A program made the translations under genes and the position numbers. 64,000 bases of DNA from GCA-002708315 sp964460905 (GTDB lineage Bacteria > Bacteroidota > Bacteroidia > Bacteroidales > F082), in contig CAYWRM010000001.1 of the NCBI GenBank assembly GCA_964460905.1, positions 209,039 through 273,038 on the forward strand, in the 5' to 3' direction. The notes below the pieces were generated by a model that searched no databases, was not told the DNA's origin, and saw only the letters and a program-made list of their open reading frames with translations. Within the stretch, counting starts at the first letter, position 1. Each line of letters starts with the position of its first letter. Shown in pieces: positions 17,662 through 25,610 of this stretch.

Positions 17662-18639
17662 TTGGTAAATATAGGTGAAATAAATCTTGGAGAATTTCCT
17701 ATCTTACTTGCCCCAATGGAAGACGTAACAGACCCTCCGTTTAGATACGTGTGCAAAATGTTTGGTGCAGATATGATGTATACGGAGTTTATTTCTTCGG
17801 AGGGTTTGATACGAGATGCAGCTAAAAGTGTTAAGAAGCTTGATTTTGACGAGTTTGAGCGCCCAATTGGCATTCAAATATTTGGCCATGATATTGATTC
17901 GATGGTAAAAGCAGCCCAATATGCCGAGTGTGCAAACCCGGATGTAATTGATATAAATTATGGTTGTCCTGTTAAGAAAGTTGTAGCCAAGGGTGCCGGA
18001 TCGGGAATATTAAATGATATTCTTAAAATGGAAAAAATGACAAAAGCTGTGGTTAACTCTGTTTCGTTACCGGTAACTGTAAAAACACGGCTGGGTTACG
18101 ATGATGATCATAAAGAGATTGTTGAGATAGCAGAAAGAATGCAGGATGCAGGTGTTAAAGCTATTACAATCCATGGCCGCACACGTACACAAAAGCCACG
18201 TATTCCAGCTGACTGGACTTTGATTGGTGATGTTAAGAAAAATCAAAGAATGCACATCCCTGTGTTTGGTAATGGAGACGTTATTGATGCAATATCAGCA
18301 AAATATTTTAGAGATAATTTTGGTGTAGACGGTTTGATGGTAGCTAGAGGAGTTTATGGTAATCCATGGATATTTAATGAAATTAAGCACTATTTAAATA
18401 CCGGTATAATATTACCTGTTCCTAACATTGAAGAAAGGATTCGCATATGTACAATCCAATTAAAGAAGTCGGTTGAATGGAAAGGTGAAAGACGTGGTGT
18501 GCTGGAAATCAGAAAACATTGGGGAGATTATTTTAAAGGATATCCAAACTTTAAACCATTCAGATTAAAGTTAATGAATACAAATTCCCTTAACGAGATA
18601 CTAAGTATTCTTGAAGAAATAAAGTTATTCTACATGTAA
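17662..18639 (+). CDS. dusB: tRNA-dihydrouridine synthase (DusB-like)
   Basis: 325-residue FMN-dependent enzyme that reduces uridine to dihydrouridine in the tRNA D-loop. The signature APMEDVTDPPFR is at 17-28, the catalytic cysteine is Cys102 in NYGCPVKKV, and FMN-phosphate contacts appear as HGRTRTQ and GNGDV...DGLMVARG. Translation is taken from the TTG at 17662, since the conserved N-terminus (NIGEINLGEFP) begins there and no ATG lies upstream in frame. Monocistronic, preceded by the repeat element A. Assigned to the DusB branch from the N-terminal signature. Confidence 0.9.
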   Translation: MVNIGEINLGEFPILLAPMEDVTDPPFRYVCKMFGADMMYTEFISSEGLIRDAAKSVKKLDFDEFERPIGIQIFGHDIDSMVKAAQYAECANPDVIDINYGCPVKKVVAKGAGSGILNDILKMEKMTKAVVNSVSLPVTVKTRLGYDDDHKEIVEIAERMQDAGVKAITIHGRTRTQKPRIPADWTLIGDVKKNQRMHIPVFGNGDVIDAISAKYFRDNFGVDGLMVARGVYGNPWIFNEIKHYLNTGIILPVPNIEERIRICTIQLKKSVEWKGERRGVLEIRKHWGDYFKGYPNFKPFRLKLMNTNSLNEILSILEEIKLFYM

Positions 18640-18820
18640 CCCGTAAATCCCAACTTATACCAATTATATTTCATACTGATGGATAGTTAAATTGAATGAT
18701 TTTTTTAATATTCGAAGTTCAAAATATTTGCATAGCATTAACTACGGAAATATTTTTAACTGAAGAATATTGGGAAAAGGGGCAATTTATATGCGACAGT
18801 ATGATGTATATTTGGTATTA

Positions 18821-19465
18821 CTATCTAATATCAATATTAGCAATAAGTTTACCATCTTTAAAAATGTCTCTCACTCTCTCAGGTTTTTCTAACTGGTAAG
18901 TTTTCAGACCAAGCTTTTTGGCAGCTTCAATATTTTCTGCTTTATCATCAATGAACAAGGTTTCTTCAGGAACAAATCCATGCTGGTTTATAACAAACTC
19001 GTAAATATCAGGATTTGGCTTAAGAAGATGTAAGTCAAATGAAAAATATGCTTTATGAAATAATTCGTCGAATTCACGATAACCAAAGCGTAGTTGCAAA
19101 TCTCTTACATATAAATCGTAATGAATTTCATTTGAGTTACTTAGTAGAATAATTTGGTAATTTTTCTTTACTTGTTCAAGTATCTCAATTCTTTCAGCCG
19201 GAATATCATAAAGTAACGAATTCCAGGCATCATCCAATTGTTGATCGGTAATTTCGATTTCCAAAAAATTCTTAAGTTTTACACGAAATAATTCAGGAGT
19301 TAGTATACCACGCTCAAATTTACCTATTATCTCATCTATGAATTCAGGAGTCATTAATTTTTCAAAGTTGCTAAAGCCAAGCTTAACAAATTCATCAACA
19401 GTTAATTGCGGATCAATATCGAGTATAACACCACCAAAATCGAAGATTATGTTTTTAATTTCCAT
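18821..19465 (-). CDS. HAD-superfamily (subfamily IA) phosphatase
   Basis: 214-residue cytoplasmic haloacid-dehalogenase-type hydrolase, probably a phosphatase for a sugar phosphate or similar small substrate. Motif I is FDFGGVILDID with nucleophile Asp9. The usual second Asp is Gly, as in YihX-like members. Motif II is LLSNSN, motif III the Lys of LKPNPDIY, and motif IV FIDDKAEN. A helical cap lies between motifs I and II (about 20-90). Single gene on the minus strand between dusB and the Cache lipoproteins. YihX-like glucose-1-phosphatase activity is possible but not shown. Confidence 0.85.
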   Translation of the reverse strand: MEIKNIIFDFGGVILDIDPQLTVDEFVKLGFSNFEKLMTPEFIDEIIGKFERGILTPELFRVKLKNFLEIEITDQQLDDAWNSLLYDIPAERIEILEQVKKNYQIILLSNSNEIHYDLYVRDLQLRFGYREFDELFHKAYFSFDLHLLKPNPDIYEFVINQHGFVPEETLFIDDKAENIEAAKKLGLKTYQLEKPERVRDIFKDGKLIANIDIR

Positions 19466-19632
19466 TTGCTATTTTAGTATTAAGCGGATAAAGATAATAA
19501 TAAAATCAAAAGCAATAGAAATTTAGGAATCTTATACACATTATTGTTGATTATTTAATATGATTTTTATTTGGATACATAAAAGTTATTATATACATTT
19601 GTTATCAAAAATTTATAATTATCCTTAATTTT

Positions 19633-20625
19633 ATGAAAACGCGCACCATCTTAGTATTTGTTATCCTAGCATTTTTATTTTTAAATTCGTGTAAAAAAGA
19701 ATGTGATTGTTACATAATTCCTGATACCGGAATTGTTTCAGAATATGATCTTAAGAAATCAGTTATTCAAGTCAATTCAATAAATTTATCAACCGGGTTT
19801 GAAACTATTTTTTCTGAAGATAATAATTACAAGAATCGATTAGATTCAGATAGTACATTGTATGCCCATATGTGCCAGTCGGTTATAGATCCAATTAGGT
19901 TTTTTGATGACGAATCGGGTTACTTTTTTGTTGAAAGTAATAATGCATGGATGGTTGCTCATGCAACAAAACCGGAACTTATTGGTACTTGCCGCTATGA
20001 TGTTGTAGATATAAACGATAAATATTATGTTCGTGATATGGTTGAGGCTATAGCTTATAAAGGTTATGGTTTTGTAGAATATTATTTTGAAAACCCGGAA
20101 ACAGGACAAGACACAAAGAAATTATCTTATGTAAAATCAATTCCTGTAGCAAACTTTTTTATTGGAACAGGGTTTTATGACTACAATTCTGAACATTATT
20201 ATACTAACGAGGAAGCAGCAATGGCAATAGTTGAAAATGCCACTAGTTCAATGGCCCAGGGAATAAGTGGGGGATTTGAATTGATGGCTGATTCAATGGG
20301 TAAAGTCATGTTTTGTAGAAATTTTATTGATCATATTCGTTTTTTTGATAATCATTCGGGTTATTTTTTCATCTATGATTTTAACTGTGTTAATGTTGCC
20401 CATGGAACTCAAAAAGATCTTCAGGGACAAAATCTTTACAATTATCAGGACTCAAAAGGTAATTATGTTATTAGAGGTTTGTTAGAAGTTATACAATCCA
20501 GTGGATCAGGATATTATGAATATTATTGGAATAATCCCGTAACTGGTAAAGAAGAGTCAAAAACTGCATTTGTTTATAAAATCCCCGGCATTGATTATTT
20601 TATTGGTAGCGGAATCTATTATTAA
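19633..20625 (+). CDS. Lipoprotein with two Cache domains, no output domain
   Basis: 330 residues. Lipoprotein signal with lipobox LNSC at residue 20. The mature protein is two copies of a single-Cache (sCache_2-like) module, each marked by IRFFD(D/N)xSGYFF, a VAHxTQ/KxELxG block, YVRDMVE/YVIRGLLE, YxEYYxxNPxTG, then a closing IPxxxxFIGxGxY: roughly residues 40-180 and 210-330. Cache modules normally sense small ligands outside the cell for chemoreceptors or histidine kinases. Here there is no membrane helix or signalling domain, so it may be a free ligand-binding lipoprotein that hands a signal or solute to another protein. A close paralogue follows after 16 bases. Confidence 0.75.
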   Translation: MKTRTILVFVILAFLFLNSCKKECDCYIIPDTGIVSEYDLKKSVIQVNSINLSTGFETIFSEDNNYKNRLDSDSTLYAHMCQSVIDPIRFFDDESGYFFVESNNAWMVAHATKPELIGTCRYDVVDINDKYYVRDMVEAIAYKGYGFVEYYFENPETGQDTKKLSYVKSIPVANFFIGTGFYDYNSEHYYTNEEAAMAIVENATSSMAQGISGGFELMADSMGKVMFCRNFIDHIRFFDNHSGYFFIYDFNCVNVAHGTQKDLQGQNLYNYQDSKGNYVIRGLLEVIQSSGSGYYEYYWNNPVTGKEESKTAFVYKIPGIDYFIGSGIYY

Positions 20626-20641
20626 CTAAACATATTTTACA

Positions 20642-21619
20642 ATGAGAACTTTACACGTACTAATTTTATCAGCAATTATAATTGTGTTTTTTATAATTGA
20701 ATCATGTACCACATGTGATTGCCCCGAGTATGATGGTACTTTTGTTTCTCAATATAATCTTGATAAATCAATAGTTGAAATTAACACTACAAATGTATCT
20801 ACCGGTTTTGAAACAGTTTTCAAAAAAACTATCTTTGATAGTACTGCAAGGGCTCATTTTAGCCAGGCTTTTATAGATGCCGCCAGATTTTATAATGATG
20901 AATCAGGTTACTTTTTTATTGAAACACTAGTTGATGCCTGGGTGGTTGCCCATATAAATCATGATCTTATTGGAACTTCCAGAATAAATATTATTGATGA
21001 GAATGAAAAGTATTTTATTCGGGATATGGTTGAGACAGTTAAATATTCGGGACATGGATATGTTGAGTATTACAGAAAAAACCCTTCAACAAATATTGAT
21101 GAAAGAAAAGTGAGTTTCGTAACGTCAATTTCATCAGCTAATTGGTTTATAGGAACAGGCTTTTATGGAGGACCATCAGATTTGTATTATGATTATATTG
21201 TATCAAAAAAGACTACATTAGTGGAAGTTACCACTACAATGGCAAAAGGTATTTCTGGCATTTTTAATAATATTTATCCTGAAGAAACTCAGAGAATAGA
21301 GTTTTGCCGCGATTTTATAGATCATATCCGCTTTTTTGATGATGGATCGGGGTATTTTTTTATTGAAGATTTAAATGGCGTTAATATTGCTCATGGTGCG
21401 AATGTTAATTTTCAAGGCGAAAACTTGTTAGATTTACAAGATACACATGGAGCATTTATTATAAGTGATATGATTGATATTATTAATCTATCCGGGTCAG
21501 GATTTTATGAATATTACTGGGATAATCCGGCTAGCGGGAAAGAAGATACTAAGATCACATATGTAATAAAGATACCAGATACCGACTATTTTATTGGAGC
21601 CGGGTTTTATCTTAATTAG
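20642..21619 (+). CDS. Lipoprotein with two Cache domains, paralogue of upstream gene
   Basis: 325 residues, homologous along its length to the preceding gene, including the paired cysteines (TTCDC / KECDC) just after the signal and both Cache repeats. The first is near 75-175 (ARFYNDESGYFFIE, IGTGFYGG), the second near 220-325 (IRFFDDGSGYFFIE, VNIAHGAN, FIGAGFY). Lipobox is IESC at residue 22. The 16-base spacing suggests an operon. Divergence between the two copies shows an old duplication, so different ligands are plausible. No chemotaxis or kinase gene is adjacent. Confidence 0.75.
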   Translation: MRTLHVLILSAIIIVFFIIESCTTCDCPEYDGTFVSQYNLDKSIVEINTTNVSTGFETVFKKTIFDSTARAHFSQAFIDAARFYNDESGYFFIETLVDAWVVAHINHDLIGTSRINIIDENEKYFIRDMVETVKYSGHGYVEYYRKNPSTNIDERKVSFVTSISSANWFIGTGFYGGPSDLYYDYIVSKKTTLVEVTTTMAKGISGIFNNIYPEETQRIEFCRDFIDHIRFFDDGSGYFFIEDLNGVNIAHGANVNFQGENLLDLQDTHGAFIISDMIDIINLSGSGFYEYYWDNPASGKEDTKITYVIKIPDTDYFIGAGFYLN

Positions 21620-21655
21620 GATTATTATCTGAATTAATTTTCACTAAATAAATAA

Positions 21656-21685
21656 TTGTTCTGTAAATAATTTTTTCTATTTTTG
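21656..21685 (+). promoter_or_regulatory. Promoter of the CAT tRNA
   Basis: TTG at 21656-21658, 19 bases, then TATTTTTG at 21678-21685: consensus Bacteroidota promoter. The tRNA starts 48 bases after the -7 box. Confidence 0.75.
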
Positions 21686-21732
21686 CAGCCCGAAATTGAA
21701 CATGTTTGATTTCGGTTAAGCTTGAAAAAGCG

Positions 21733-21806
21733 GGACCTATAGCTCAGTTGGTTAGAGTCCCTGACTCATAATCAGGTTGTCCCAGGTTCAAGTCCTGGTG
21801 GGTCCA
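21733..21806 (+). tRNA. tRNA with CAT anticodon (tRNA-Ile2 likely, elongator Met possible)
   Basis: 74 nt. Acceptor strands GGACCTA / TGGGTCC (one T-G pair), D-arm GCTCAGTTGGTTAGAGT, anticodon arm CCTGA CTCATAA TCAGG, T-arm CCAGG TTCAAGT CCTGG, discriminator A. The anticodon is CAT. The acceptor start GGACCT resembles bacterial tRNA-Ile2, whose C34 is modified to lysidine, more than elongator Met, but sequence alone does not settle it. It is not an initiator: the first pair is G-C and the anticodon stem lacks three G-C pairs. CCA is not encoded. The cassette island begins directly behind it. Confidence 0.9.
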
Positions 21807-21808
21807 CT

Positions 21809-21835
21809 AAAGCCATCCTTAACGGGTTGGCTTTT
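21809..21835 (+). terminator. Terminator-like hairpin behind the tRNA
   Basis: AAAGCCA / TGGCTTT, 7-bp stem, loop of 12 bases, starting 3 bases after the tRNA end. A short T run is included in the right arm. Confidence 0.5.
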
Positions 21836-22321
21836 AGTATTTTATGAGGGTTGGGAATTTTGATTTGACGAATTTATGACTGTAGAATCATAACCTATGA
21901 TATTGTTGCTGTTACATATCTCATGCTCACCAATTATTAAAGGTAATTTAGATTTCGCTTAACCTCTTTGGATAAAAAATTCAACACTCCTCTCCATTTT
22001 CAACCTCGTAAGCACTTATTCGCGAAGTGATTCGGCTTTGTCAAGGGTGCTTAACTCGTAAACCCGAATGCGAAAACACGAGGTCATCTAACAGCATTCA
22101 TATACCCTTTACAAAGTTGCAGCACGTAGTTACCTTTGCTGAGAGAGGCTTGAAATTCACTTGATGCATTTGGTGCATGTATACGTGGGGGGCACTATCA
22201 CTGTACCCCATTGTACATACTGATTTTGATGCTTTACGTACACTTACTTAAGGGTTCAAGATATTAACTCATAATGACAGACCTCGTATAAGAGCTACTG
22301 TTATCAACAACGCTGTCTTGC

Positions 22322-22380
22322 TGTATCACCCCGGTGTGTCCTCACTGCTTATAGAGGTAAGGACATATAGACCTGATACA
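22322..22380 (+). repeat. 59-bp palindromic repeat, copy 1
   Basis: Begins TGTATCA, ends TGATACA (perfect complements), with inner TGTCCT/AGGACA and GGT/ACC pairs. Nearly identical to the copies at 23619 and 26704. It lies between the gene-less region and the first clear cassette boundary, and is followed directly by AACGTTG, a boundary-like sequence. Confidence 0.85.
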
Positions 22381-22525
22381 AACGTTGAAGTTGCGCTGAT
22401 GATTAGTAATGAAATAATTCCTAACTTTACACTCTAAGATAGCTCAGATACTACTACAGGATTACTTTATACTTAAATCGATGATATGCTAAGAAAAATC
22501 AGAGACTACGACGCATCTAAATAAC

Positions 22526-22535
22526 GTTATGTGCC
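22526..22535 (+). repeat. Cassette boundary (R'-type core) GTTATGTGCC
   Basis: AACG|TTATGTGCC marks the 5' edge of the SH3-protein cassette, 78 bases before its ATG. The upstream half of this attC-like site is not recognisable. The complementary opener expected behind the SH3 gene (GGCACATAAC) is only partly matched there. Confidence 0.5.
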
Positions 22536-22603
22536 AATAAATTAAAAGGAAATATTAATAGTTCTTCTATATATATTTAAATAGAATCTATAAAACATGA
22601 GTT

Positions 22604-23587
22604 ATGAAGAATTTAGCTTTGATTTGTGCTGTAGTTATGTTGCTATCAGTAATTACATCATGTAAATATTTGAACACAAGTAGTGATACAAAAGTAATTT
22701 ATACTGTAAAAAGTGCCTCCTTAAATATTAGAAAATCGTATACAACTAAATCCGAGATACTTGGTAAACTGCACAAGGGTGATACCGTTTTCCCAACACA
22801 AGACTATTCCGATTGGATTGAATTTGAATATAATGGTAAAAAAGCTTACGTAAGTTCAGATCACCTAACTGGTCACACAATACCCGATTTATTGAAAGTA
22901 TCAAACATGAAACTGGGAAAAACTCAAACTTTCATTCGCAATTATCTTGATGATTATGTGAATTGGAGAACCGGGAGGTTTTGGCTCATATTTCTTGTGT
23001 TAATAGGTCTTTCGTTCGGCATGATTAAAACTGGAAAATCATTAGAAGATAATATGTATAGCGCTAATTATGATGGATTTGCTTATAACCACCTTCCTCA
23101 TTTTGCTGCAGTTATTGGAGGACTTTTTTCGTATGTTTACATGATTGAGAGAGAAGATGTGTTACAGGCTATGTTTGTAACCAAATTTTATTGGATACCC
23201 AGTGGAGATCAAGTTATTGAATGGTATCTGTGGTCAGTTTCACTTCTGGGCATTATGGGTTTAGTCTATTTCTGGATTAAGGATTTTGTTCACTACGGTA
23301 TTCGTGGAATTTTTCCTGCCCTTTATTACACACTTACCGCCTTTGTCACTTTTAATACTGGTATCTATGGAGGTATCATAGTCCTGTTGTTTGTCAGTAT
23401 TTTAATCATTGCATACTTGTCCTCTTATATCCTTGGCTCCTTTGTAACGGATTCAATTTCAAAATCCAGTTCCATACAAAAAAGTGGACTTTCCAAAGAA
23501 ATGGAGAACGTTAAAAGAAATAATGATAGAGATAGAAAGGAAGCTGATGAAAGAAGAGAAATTCAACATAAAATTGATTGGGAATGA
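22604..23587 (+). CDS. SH3-domain lipoprotein with four membrane helices
   Basis: 327 residues. Lipobox VITSC at residue 20, then a bacterial SH3 domain (about 33-88: VKSASLNIRKSYTTKSEILGKLHKGDTVF and a closing KKAYVSSDHL), a kind that often binds cell-wall material. It is followed by four membrane helices (about 125-142, 167-183, 209-228, 250-276) and a charged coiled-coil tail ending EIQHKIDWE. Combining a lipidated SH3 domain with a polytopic part is unusual, and no named family fits the whole. It is the first intact gene of the cassette array, in the same direction as the rest. Function unknown. Confidence 0.75.
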   Translation: MKNLALICAVVMLLSVITSCKYLNTSSDTKVIYTVKSASLNIRKSYTTKSEILGKLHKGDTVFPTQDYSDWIEFEYNGKKAYVSSDHLTGHTIPDLLKVSNMKLGKTQTFIRNYLDDYVNWRTGRFWLIFLVLIGLSFGMIKTGKSLEDNMYSANYDGFAYNHLPHFAAVIGGLFSYVYMIEREDVLQAMFVTKFYWIPSGDQVIEWYLWSVSLLGIMGLVYFWIKDFVHYGIRGIFPALYYTLTAFVTFNTGIYGGIIVLLFVSILIIAYLSSYILGSFVTDSISKSSSIQKSGLSKEMENVKRNNDRDRKEADERREIQHKIDWE

Positions 23588-23618
23588 TTAATTGTATATT
23601 ACAAGTTTGTAGTATGAA

Positions 23619-23677
23619 TGTATCACCCCGGTGTGTCCTCGTTGCTTATAGAGAGTAGGACATATAGACCTGATACA
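23619..23677 (+). repeat. 59-bp palindromic repeat, copy 2
   Basis: TGTATCA...TGATACA with the same inner pairs as copy 1. Differences are confined to the loop side (TCGTTGC, GAGAGTAGGACA). It sits 31 bases behind the SH3-protein stop codon, where an attC-like site would be expected to begin. Confidence 0.85.
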
Positions 23678-23830
23678 ATCCCTGAAAAGCTAACCTGAAC
23701 CTAAACTATCCCAACACAAATCATCTTTTCAACAACAATTAAAAACATATCGATTTATTTTATATATTTGAAGTGCTGCTAAAGAAAACTATACGACTGA
23801 CGATCCCCTGAAAGCACTTTTACATACAGC

Positions 23831-23936
23831 GGTGGCAGCACACAATACATACCAGTATGGAGTTATATAGTTACCTTTGGTATGTGGGTAATGAAAAAAT
23901 AAAGGTAATATTACCTTTATAACATTGTTAGCCACC
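23831..23936 (+). repeat. attC-like site 1
   Basis: 106 bp. Outer arms GGTGGC (23831) and GCCACC (ends 23936); inner arms CATACCA (23848-23854) and TGGTATG (23878-23884). The right end is TGTTAGCCACC, whose GTTAGCC (23927-23933) fits the GTTRRRY core of integron attC sites apart from one base. The left core is degenerate (GGCAGCACAC). A TACCTTTG box at 23872-23879 inside the site could serve as promoter for the gene at 23953. Confidence 0.55.
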
Positions 23937-23952
23937 ATAAAAACAATAATAA

Positions 23953-24846
23953 ATGAGGGTTCCATTTTTTATTATAAGCTTGATTTTAATTGTCAATGGA
24001 TTTAGTCAGGATTTAGTTCCGAAGAAATCTATTTTCGATAAAGAAGTAGAATTAAGTATTGATTATCTTATGACGACTATGAGCCAATCTGAGGGCAATA
24101 ATCTAGAAGTTGATACTAGTGAGTTTTTATCATATAAAGTTATGGTAAGTCCTCAGATGAATGATAATTACACCATATCTATAAATGAATTTATTCCAAG
24201 ACTGGAACTTTCAAATTTGGAAGCATTAAATACTTTGTATCATGACTTTATAAAAGAACAGAAATATGATTTAGAATGTGATTTAGGAATGTCAAATCCG
24301 AAAATAAATAATATCAAATATATTTATGGTTTAGCAGAAAAGTATAAACCTAAAATTGACAAGATAAAAACAAATATATTCATGTATCCCAATGATAATA
24401 TGGTGTATTATAAAGATGTTTCAATCCCTGATGAAAAATTTGAGATTGTTGACAAGTGCATACTTTTAGTAAGCCCTATTTTTGACGGATACGATGTTGA
24501 TATATCAAAAGAGTATGAGTATCCTCATGAGGTTAAATTATCATATTTAAATACTTTATTTAACGATACTCTATTTTATAAAACTAAATCAATATCAAAT
24601 AGAATTCAGGAAATAGAAATTTCTTTTTATTCAGATTCAGGTGAAATTAATAATGCATTAAAAGAGCTAAAAGAATTAGAAAAGAGAGAAGGCAGTATTA
24701 ATGATTTTGAAATGTTTAATTGTATCAAGTACAATATTGATAAGGCAAGTGGAAAGATAATAGGAATTATTATTAATTCAGGAATGACCTCATCATCAGA
24801 TAAATATGAAATGAAAATTGAATACAGAATTAATTACAGTGGCTAA
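23953..24846 (+). CDS. Exported protein of unknown function (cassette gene)
   Basis: 297 residues with a Sec signal (FFIISLILIVNGFSQ) and a mostly hydrophilic, Asp/Glu/Lys/Tyr-rich mature part with alternating beta and helical character. There is no cysteine-rich module, membrane helix or enzyme motif that I recognise. The gene starts 26 bases after the cassette boundary GTTAGCC, and its stop codon lies inside the opener of the attC-like site behind it (AGTGGCTAAC, 24838-24847), which is 9 of 10 complementary to that boundary. This tight fit is typical of integron cassettes. Function unknown. Confidence 0.7.
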   Translation: MRVPFFIISLILIVNGFSQDLVPKKSIFDKEVELSIDYLMTTMSQSEGNNLEVDTSEFLSYKVMVSPQMNDNYTISINEFIPRLELSNLEALNTLYHDFIKEQKYDLECDLGMSNPKINNIKYIYGLAEKYKPKIDKIKTNIFMYPNDNMVYYKDVSIPDEKFEIVDKCILLVSPIFDGYDVDISKEYEYPHEVKLSYLNTLFNDTLFYKTKSISNRIQEIEISFYSDSGEINNALKELKELEKREGSINDFEMFNCIKYNIDKASGKIIGIIINSGMTSSSDKYEMKIEYRINYSG

Positions 24847-24975
24847 CAAAAAAACATAGTGCATTTGGCAAACAGAGTAGTAAATGACGATATTAGCTAT
24901 AAATAAAATAAGTGGTAGTTTGGAAAGGAATAGTTCCAGTAAGCCAAACGCACCATATTCAAAACGTTGTATGGA
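24838..24975 (+). repeat. attC-like site 2
   Basis: 138 bp. Opens AGTGGCTAAC (R''-like) and closes AAAACG|TTGTATGGA (R'-like). Strong inner stem GTGCATTTGGC (24859-24869) with GCCAAACGCAC (24943-24953), 10 of 11 complementary. The middle is a variable loop of about 70 bases. The opener pairs 9/10 with the boundary at 23927-23936. Confidence 0.75.
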
Positions 24976-25028
24976 ATTGATTAACAATCATAGATAGAAA
25001 ACAAATATTAACTAATAAATTTAAAATT

Positions 25029-25448
25029 ATGGACTTAAATGGAACATGGTATAATGAACTTGGTTCAAGTATGACTCTTACAGTAAATGGTAATAGTGTA
25101 ACTGGAACTTATCAAACAGCAGTTGGTGATGTTTCAAAAACGTATGATTTAGTAGGAAGAACTGATACTCATAATGATGCAAGTCAAGCTGTAGGCTTTG
25201 TTGTTGCTTGGCAAAATTCATACGGTAGTTCAGACTCTGTGACTGCATGGTGTGGACAATATCAAATTATTGATGGAGTAGACACAATCTTTACAACTTG
25301 GTTACTAACTCAAGAAACTGACCCTAATCATGATTGGGCATCTACACTTGTCAATAAAGACATATTCACGAGAACCGCCCCTAATGATGAAAAAATTCAT
25401 GAGTTTATAAAGAAAGGCGTGAAACCTTCTCACCCAAATAGAAACTAG
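25029..25448 (+). CDS. Avidin/streptavidin-family biotin-binding protein
   Basis: 139 residues, clearly of the avidin family: tetrameric or dimeric eight-strand barrels that bind biotin almost irreversibly. By hand alignment with streptavidin all contact positions are kept: Asn9, Leu11, Ser13, Tyr28, Thr30 (Ser45 in streptavidin), Val32, Trp61, Ser70, Thr72, Trp74, Trp91, Leu93, Trp103 (the subunit-crossing Trp120) and Asp111. The strand patterns GTWYNELGS, VAWQNSYGSSDSVTAW and TTWLLTQ are unmistakable. The ATG at 25029 gives MDLNGTWYN directly, so there is no signal peptide and the protein should stay in the cytoplasm, unlike most known avidins. The 24-residue C-terminal tail is lysine- and proline-rich. 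It is the only gene in its cassette. Confidence 0.92.
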   Translation: MDLNGTWYNELGSSMTLTVNGNSVTGTYQTAVGDVSKTYDLVGRTDTHNDASQAVGFVVAWQNSYGSSDSVTAWCGQYQIIDGVDTIFTTWLLTQETDPNHDWASTLVNKDIFTRTAPNDEKIHEFIKKGVKPSHPNRN

Positions 25449-25453
25449 AAAAC

Positions 25454-25590
25454 TCCATACAACAATATATAAAGATAATAGCCGAGACAGTTGTAAATTC
25501 AGGGGTTGTAGCTCGCTTCAACTATCTAGTAACATGACAAGATAGTGCAACGCAGTCGGCTACATATTCTTATACTAAACGTTGTGCATA
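25454..25590 (+). repeat. attC-like site 3
   Basis: 137 bp behind the avidin gene (stop 25448). Opener TCCATACAAC (25454-25463) is the exact 10/10 reverse complement of the boundary GTTGTATGGA (24966-24975) in front of the same gene. Long arms TATAAAGATAATAGCCGA and TCGGCTACATATTCTTATA pair with few mismatches, and a small CTATC/GATAG hairpin sits in the middle. Closes TAAACG|TTGTGCATA. Confidence 0.85.
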
Positions 25591-25610
25591 ATTAAACCAA
25601 AAATCATAAA

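Larger units (their letters stand above)
21836..22603. other. Gene-less left part of the island with foldable segments
   Basis: About 770 bases without a supportable gene. It holds a segment that can fold as ACCTCGT (22003-22009) with ACGAGGT (22078-22084) around an inner AAGCAC/GTGCTT stem. A second hairpin has arms around ATGTATACGTGGGG and CCCCATTGTACATA (about 22175-22230). It also holds the first copy of the 59-base repeat (22322-22380) and the cassette boundary AACG|TTATGTGCC (22526-22535). A TACCTTTG box at about 22131 is a possible promoter. Probably decayed cassettes; no intact frame is left. Confidence 0.5.
23588..23952. other. 365-bp spacer behind the SH3-protein gene
   Basis: No gene. 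It contains the second 59-base repeat and the attC-like site 1; the 150 bases between them show no frame or motif I can name. The gap is longer than between the other cassettes, so sequence has probably been inserted here or a gene has been lost. Confidence 0.5.

Noticed and set aside
21733..21806. Initiator tRNA-Met
   Set aside because: First pair is G-C and the anticodon stem lacks the three G-C pairs of initiators.
22381..22390. AACGTTGAAG directly behind repeat copy 1 as a further cassette boundary
   Set aside because: No complementary opener (CTTCAAC) follows within a plausible distance; kept only as a remark.
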